Assembly: GCA_963721065.1 (NCBI GenBank) | Contig: CAVRHO010000005.1 | Coordinates: forward strand, 539,377 to 603,376 | Length of the DNA stretch: 64,000 nt | Reading direction: 5' to 3' | From: CAWBLP01 sp963721065 | GTDB taxonomy: Bacteria > Pseudomonadota > Alphaproteobacteria > Acetobacterales > Acetobacteraceae | In this document: positions 61,120 to 64,000 of the stretch, piece after piece | Position numbering within the stretch: the stretch's first letter is position 1 | Layout of the letters: every line of letters begins with the position of its first letter | Made by a program: the position numbers and the translations under genes | Notes under the pieces: generated by a model | Database searches by the model: none | Seen by the model: the letters and a program-made list of their open reading frames with translations, nothing else | What the model was told of the DNA's origin: nothing

Positions 61120-61570
61120 GGAAGGATCCTGCTCGTTGTGGCGGTTACTGGTCGGTAGTATGGACCACCATGCGGTAAGTCAACCATCTCGGGCCGCGGG
61201 CCGGCCGTGCAGCCGAAGGAAGCTGGGACTTCGGCTGCCTTCTGCCGGGTACCTCGGCACCGAGTGCTTGGCCGGTTGGGCGGCGGGTTGCCCGCGACTG
61301 CCTGTCCGCCGAGCTGGGGCTCTACGCGGGGCAGCCGCTACCGACCCATGCACGAACCCGCTTCGCGGGATCGGTGCTGCGGGATGAGTTATATCCGGCA
61401 CCCCGAACCATAGACCAACGTAGCAAAGCAAGGTTGGGGCGCTGCCCCAAACCCCGCCAGGGGCCGAGCCCCTGGACCTCAATACTTGTGCGCGGTTTTC
61501 GATGAAGTCTTGAGCCGGACGAGATTGCCTCTCGAGCATGGAGTTCCCTTCATCCTGAGAGGAACGTCCA
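61120..61570. other. gap holding a double hairpin and the left edge of an IS91-like element
   Basis: This 451-bp stretch between the monooxygenase and the recombinase has no gene. It carries the double hairpin at 61436-61475 and, from about 61485, the presumed left end of the mobile element. Confidence 0.5.
61436..61475. repeat. double GC hairpin, terminator- or REP-like
   Basis: GGGGC-gct-GCCCC (61436-61448) is followed by CCAGGGGC-cga-GCCCCTGG (61457-61475). Sequence of this type is scattered in many Rhodospirillales genomes (from memory). It sits just before the presumed IS left end. Confidence 0.65.
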
Positions 61571-62476
61571 ATGTCCGTTTCAACTATCGACCGCCCCGTC
61601 AGTGCGCTGCGCCAACGTATGCTCGACGATATGGCAATGCGCGGCCTGCGATCCGATACCCAGCGCGACTACATCCGCGTTGTGCGCAGCTTCGCCGCCT
61701 TCCTCGGGCGGTCGCCCGATACGGCGACGGCTGAGGATATTCGCCGGTTTCAGGTGCACCAGCACGAGAGCGGCGTACAGCCACCTACGATCAACTGCTC
61801 GGTCTCGGCACTGCGTTTCTTCTTCACCGTCACACTCGACCGGCCAGACCTGTCGCGCCGCCTGGTCCTGGCGCGCTACCCGCTCAAGCTGCCAGCGGTG
61901 CTGACTGTCGAGGAAGTCGGCCGGCTGCTCGAAGCAGCACCGGGTCCCAAATACAAGGCGATACTTGGCACCGCCTATGGTGCGGGCCTGCGCGTGTCGG
62001 AAGTGGCCAGCCTCAAGGTCGATGATATCGACAGCAAGCGCATGCTGATCCGCGTCGAGCAGGGCAAGGGGCGCAAGGACCGCAACGCCATGCTGTCACC
62101 CCAACTCCTCACGCTGTTGCGGCTGTGGTGGGAGGAAGGCAAGCGACGCCGGGTCATGCTGCGGCATGGCTGGCTGTTCCCAGGGCGCAGTTGCACCGAT
62201 CCGATCTCGCCCCGGCAGATCAACCGCGCGACCCATGAGGCGGCCGAAGCGGCTGGGATCAGGAAGCGGGTGTCGCCCCATACGCTGCGCCACAGCTTTG
62301 CCACCCATCTGCTGGAGCAGGACGTCGACATCCGTGTCATCCAGGTCCTGTTGGGGCACAGCAAGCTCGATACGACCGCGCTCTACGCGCGCGTTGCGAC
62401 CAAGACGATCCGTTCGGTGACCAGTCCTCTCGAGCATTTGGCATTGCTGATGCAGGGCGAGGAACCCAGCGGCTGA
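61571..62476 (+). CDS. tyrosine recombinase of the IS91-like element
   Basis: The 301-residue protein has an N-terminal SAM-like core-binding domain (RGLRSDTQRDYIRVVRSFAA) and a catalytic domain with AILGTAYGAGLRVSEVASLK (Arg I), the Lys in VEQGKGRKDRNAMLS, VSPHTLRHSFATHLLEQDVD (H-x-x-R), VLLGHSKLDTTALYARVATK (His and nucleophile Tyr). All catalytic residues are present. In IS91 members this protein accompanies the HUH transposase and may process the circular intermediate. It follows a CTGAGAGGAACG leader. Confidence 0.92.
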   Translation: MSVSTIDRPVSALRQRMLDDMAMRGLRSDTQRDYIRVVRSFAAFLGRSPDTATAEDIRRFQVHQHESGVQPPTINCSVSALRFFFTVTLDRPDLSRRLVLARYPLKLPAVLTVEEVGRLLEAAPGPKYKAILGTAYGAGLRVSEVASLKVDDIDSKRMLIRVEQGKGRKDRNAMLSPQLLTLLRLWWEEGKRRRVMLRHGWLFPGRSCTDPISPRQINRATHEAAEAAGIRKRVSPHTLRHSFATHLLEQDVDIRVIQVLLGHSKLDTTALYARVATKTIRSVTSPLEHLALLMQGEEPSG

Positions 62477-62482
62477 ACCTGC

Positions 62483-63675
62483 TTGCGCACCTCGCTCGAG
62501 GTCGCCGATATCTTCCACGCTGAAGGCGCCGGCTATCGTGCCGTCCAGGCCGGCCATCTAAGCCTGACCCAGCTCAAGGTCATGTCCGCGATCGAAAACT
62601 GCCGCACAGCGGCGCTTGGCGGCCATGTCGATGCCTGTGAGGACTGCGGGCATCAGCGCATTGCCTACAACAGTTGCCGCAACCGGCACTGCCCCAAGTG
62701 CCAGGGCGCCGCTGCGCGCACCTGGCTGGCCGAGCGTGAAGCCGACCTGCTGCCGGTCGGCTACTTCCATGTCGTCTTCACGCTGCCGGCCGAGATTGCC
62801 GACATCGCCATGCAGAACAAGGCCGTCGTCTACGATCTGCTGTTCCGTGCGGCGTCGGAGACGATGTTGACGATCGCGGCTGACCCCGACACCTCGGTGC
62901 CCGCATCGGCATCACCGCCGTGCTCCACACCTGGGGATCGGCGATGACACACCATCCGCATATCCACATGATCGTACCGGGTGGCGGCATCTCGCTCGAC
63001 GGACGGCGCTGGATCTCTTCGCGTCCGGCCTTCCTGCTGCCGGTGCGGGTGCTGGGCATGCTCTTCCGCCGCCTGTTCCTCACGCGGCTGATCGAGCTCC
63101 ATAAGGCGGGGCGACTTGCGTTCTTCGGCACCCAGGCCAGTCTCGCCGACCGCCGTCTCTTCCTGCGTCACCTCGCCGCGGTCAGGAAGAAGCGCTTCGT
63201 GGTCTATGCCAAGCCACCGTTCGCTGGCCCCGAGGCCGTCCTCGCCTATCTCTCGCGCTATACCCACCGGGTCGCCATCTCCAACCGGCGCCTGATCGCG
63301 TTCGACGCGACCGGCGTCACCTTCCGCTACAAGGATTACCGCCGCGACGGTCTCGAGCGGCAGCGCGTCATGACCCTCGCGCCGCACGAGTTCATCCACC
63401 GCTTCCTGCTCCACGTCCTGCCACGTGGCTTCCACCGCATCCGCCATTACGGCTTGCTCGCCAGTTCCGCACGCAAAGCCAGTATCACGCGTGCCCGCGA
63501 ACTGCTTGCCGTGGCGCCGCCGCCGGAACCCGTCGAAGCGCCGGAACCACCCGATTGGCTGCCGCCCTGTCCCTGCTGCGGCGGGCGCATGACCATCATC
63601 GAGACCTTCGGGCGATGGAGGCAACCACGCGCGCCACCTCACGCGCCTGCATCAACCGGGAGCACCCCCTCGTGA
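62483..63675 (+). pseudogene. IS91-family HUH transposase with frameshift
   Basis: The transposase has a cysteine-rich zinc ribbon (GHVDACEDCGHQRIAYNSCR then NRHCPKCQGAA), the HUH motif in MTHHPHIHMIVPGGGISLDG and two catalytic tyrosines in VLAYLSRYTHRVAISNRRL. The frame breaks near 62885 in a C-run: AADP must be joined to RHLGARIGITAVLHTWGSAM by adding a C. Repaired length is about 397 residues. The TTG start lies 6 bp after the recombinase stop. The break may be real (a dead copy) or an under-called homopolymer. Confidence 0.88.
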
Positions 63676-63937
63676 TCCGGCACGGCTCGCGCGCACCTCA
63701 CGCCGCAACACCACCGTTACGGCGAATGCCTCCTGATGCGCCCTTAACCATGATCAGCGCCACACGGCTGGATATCAGCCGCGGCCAAATCCCGATCCGG
63801 GCCTCGCCCGGCGAAAAATATCACTCACCAACTTCCCGACAACGCCAGCGACGAGCCGGTTGCGTAACTACCTCAACCGAGCAAAACTCGAAATCCCCAT
63901 AGACCATCGCCGCATCCCCGCGGGTTCGTGCTTGGGC
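63676..63937. other. 3' non-coding part of the IS91-like element
   Basis: After the transposase stop no gene is seen. The stretch is less GC-rich than the transposase (GCGAAAAATATCACTCACC near 63809, GAGCAAAACTCGAAATCCCC near 63879) and leads to the end palindrome. Confidence 0.5.
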
Positions 63938-63999
63938 GGTTTTCGTACGCCGGCCCCATGCCCAGACGCGCGGCCGGCGACGGCCGGCGTCCGAAAACC
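63938..63999. repeat. imperfect 18-bp palindrome at the presumed IS end
   Basis: GGTTTTCGTACGCCGGCC (63938-63955) and GGCCGGCGTCCGAAAACC (63982-63999) pair with a single mismatch around a 26-bp loop. Such subterminal hairpins are used for strand cleavage or termination at IS91 ends. The window stops one base later, so the far flank is not visible. Confidence 0.7.
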
Positions 64000-64000
64000 T

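Larger units (their letters stand above)
61485..63999 (+). mobile_element. IS91-family element with accessory tyrosine recombinase
   Basis: A tyrosine recombinase gene and an HUH transposase gene lie six bases apart. Both presumed ends carry a related motif: CTTGTGCGCGGTTTTCG at 61485 and CTTGGGCGGTTTTCG at 63931. The right part ends in an 18-bp imperfect palindrome (63938-63955 with 63982-63999). IS91-group elements have no inverted terminal repeats and make no target duplication, so exact ends cannot be fixed here. Some IS91 members (ISSod25/ISMno-type, from memory) have the same recombinase-transposase pair. Confidence 0.7.

Noticed and set aside
1..64000. tRNA or rRNA genes
   Set aside because: Reading both strands for cloverleaf arms with the GGTTCRANYCC T-arm gave no convincing candidate.

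Overview
The window is high-GC chromosomal DNA of an alphaproteobacterium, most probably of the Rhodospirillales and perhaps Acetobacteraceae. This rests on GC-rich codon use, on the order PPSR / non-coding gap / hemE-hemH-hemJ-rho, on holA-lptE-leuS, and on a Hint_2-type protein; the family-level placement is inference. The best single result is a probable chromosomal replication origin (40244-41206). It lies between the divergent genes for the PEP synthase/pyruvate phosphate dikinase regulator and hemE, the position known for Caulobacter and Rickettsia origins. It is built from two diverged 219-bp direct repeats that align without gaps, each with a facing pair of DnaA-box-like sites and two in-phase GANTC sites.

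Layout. 1-2461 (minus): an OmpA / MotA-TolQ-like / MotB-like envelope cluster running off the left edge. 2732-6759: a vWA protein, a cytochrome b561-YceI-anti-sigma-ECF sigma operon and a divergent glycine-rich lipoprotein. 6801-10440: rlmN, an IalB-like secreted protein, a TrmH-type methyltransferase and a divergent SAM methyltransferase. 10657-22287: a DUF421 membrane protein, an M20 peptidase, pepN, an enoyl-CoA hydratase/CaiB pair, a DsbG-like protein, a two-gene locus (four-cysteine secreted peptide plus His-rich protein), a DUF1194 protein and an AI-2E permease. 22603-28434: an EamA transporter, a PEP mutase/isocitrate lyase-family lyase, a second AI-2E permease, a CDP-alcohol phosphatidyltransferase, purM-purN and a tiny cytochrome oxidase subunit IV. 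28482-30010: a lower-GC patch with a decayed sulfotransferase. 30011-39319: a MaoC/CaiB pair, holA-lptE-leuS, agmatinase and ornithine decarboxylase. 39374-45302: PPSR, origin, haem genes and rho. 46026-59117: an OFA-type transporter, an L,D-transpeptidase, an UPF0114 protein, D-tartrate dehydratase, a beta-helix/Hint protein, a cupin, pstSCA without pstB, and a lone receiver. 59471-64000: a Baeyer-Villiger monooxygenase and an IS91-family element carrying its own tyrosine recombinase.

A striking property of the sequence is that otherwise perfect housekeeping genes (ompA-like, rlmN twice, M20 peptidase, pepN, AI-2E permease, purN, caiB-like, hemE, rho) each carry a net one-base insertion that is repaired by dropping a single base. 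Because rho, hemE and pepN are among them, sequencing or assembly error is far likelier than biology. Coordinates for those genes span both reading frames. Three other broken genes (monooxygenase, IS91 transposase, sulfotransferase) shift the other way, and the sulfotransferase also has an in-frame stop.

Dispersed palindromic repeats (two families, two copies each), one 40-bp perfect inverted repeat and several different minisatellites fill the intergenic gaps. I saw no tRNA, rRNA or CRISPR array.
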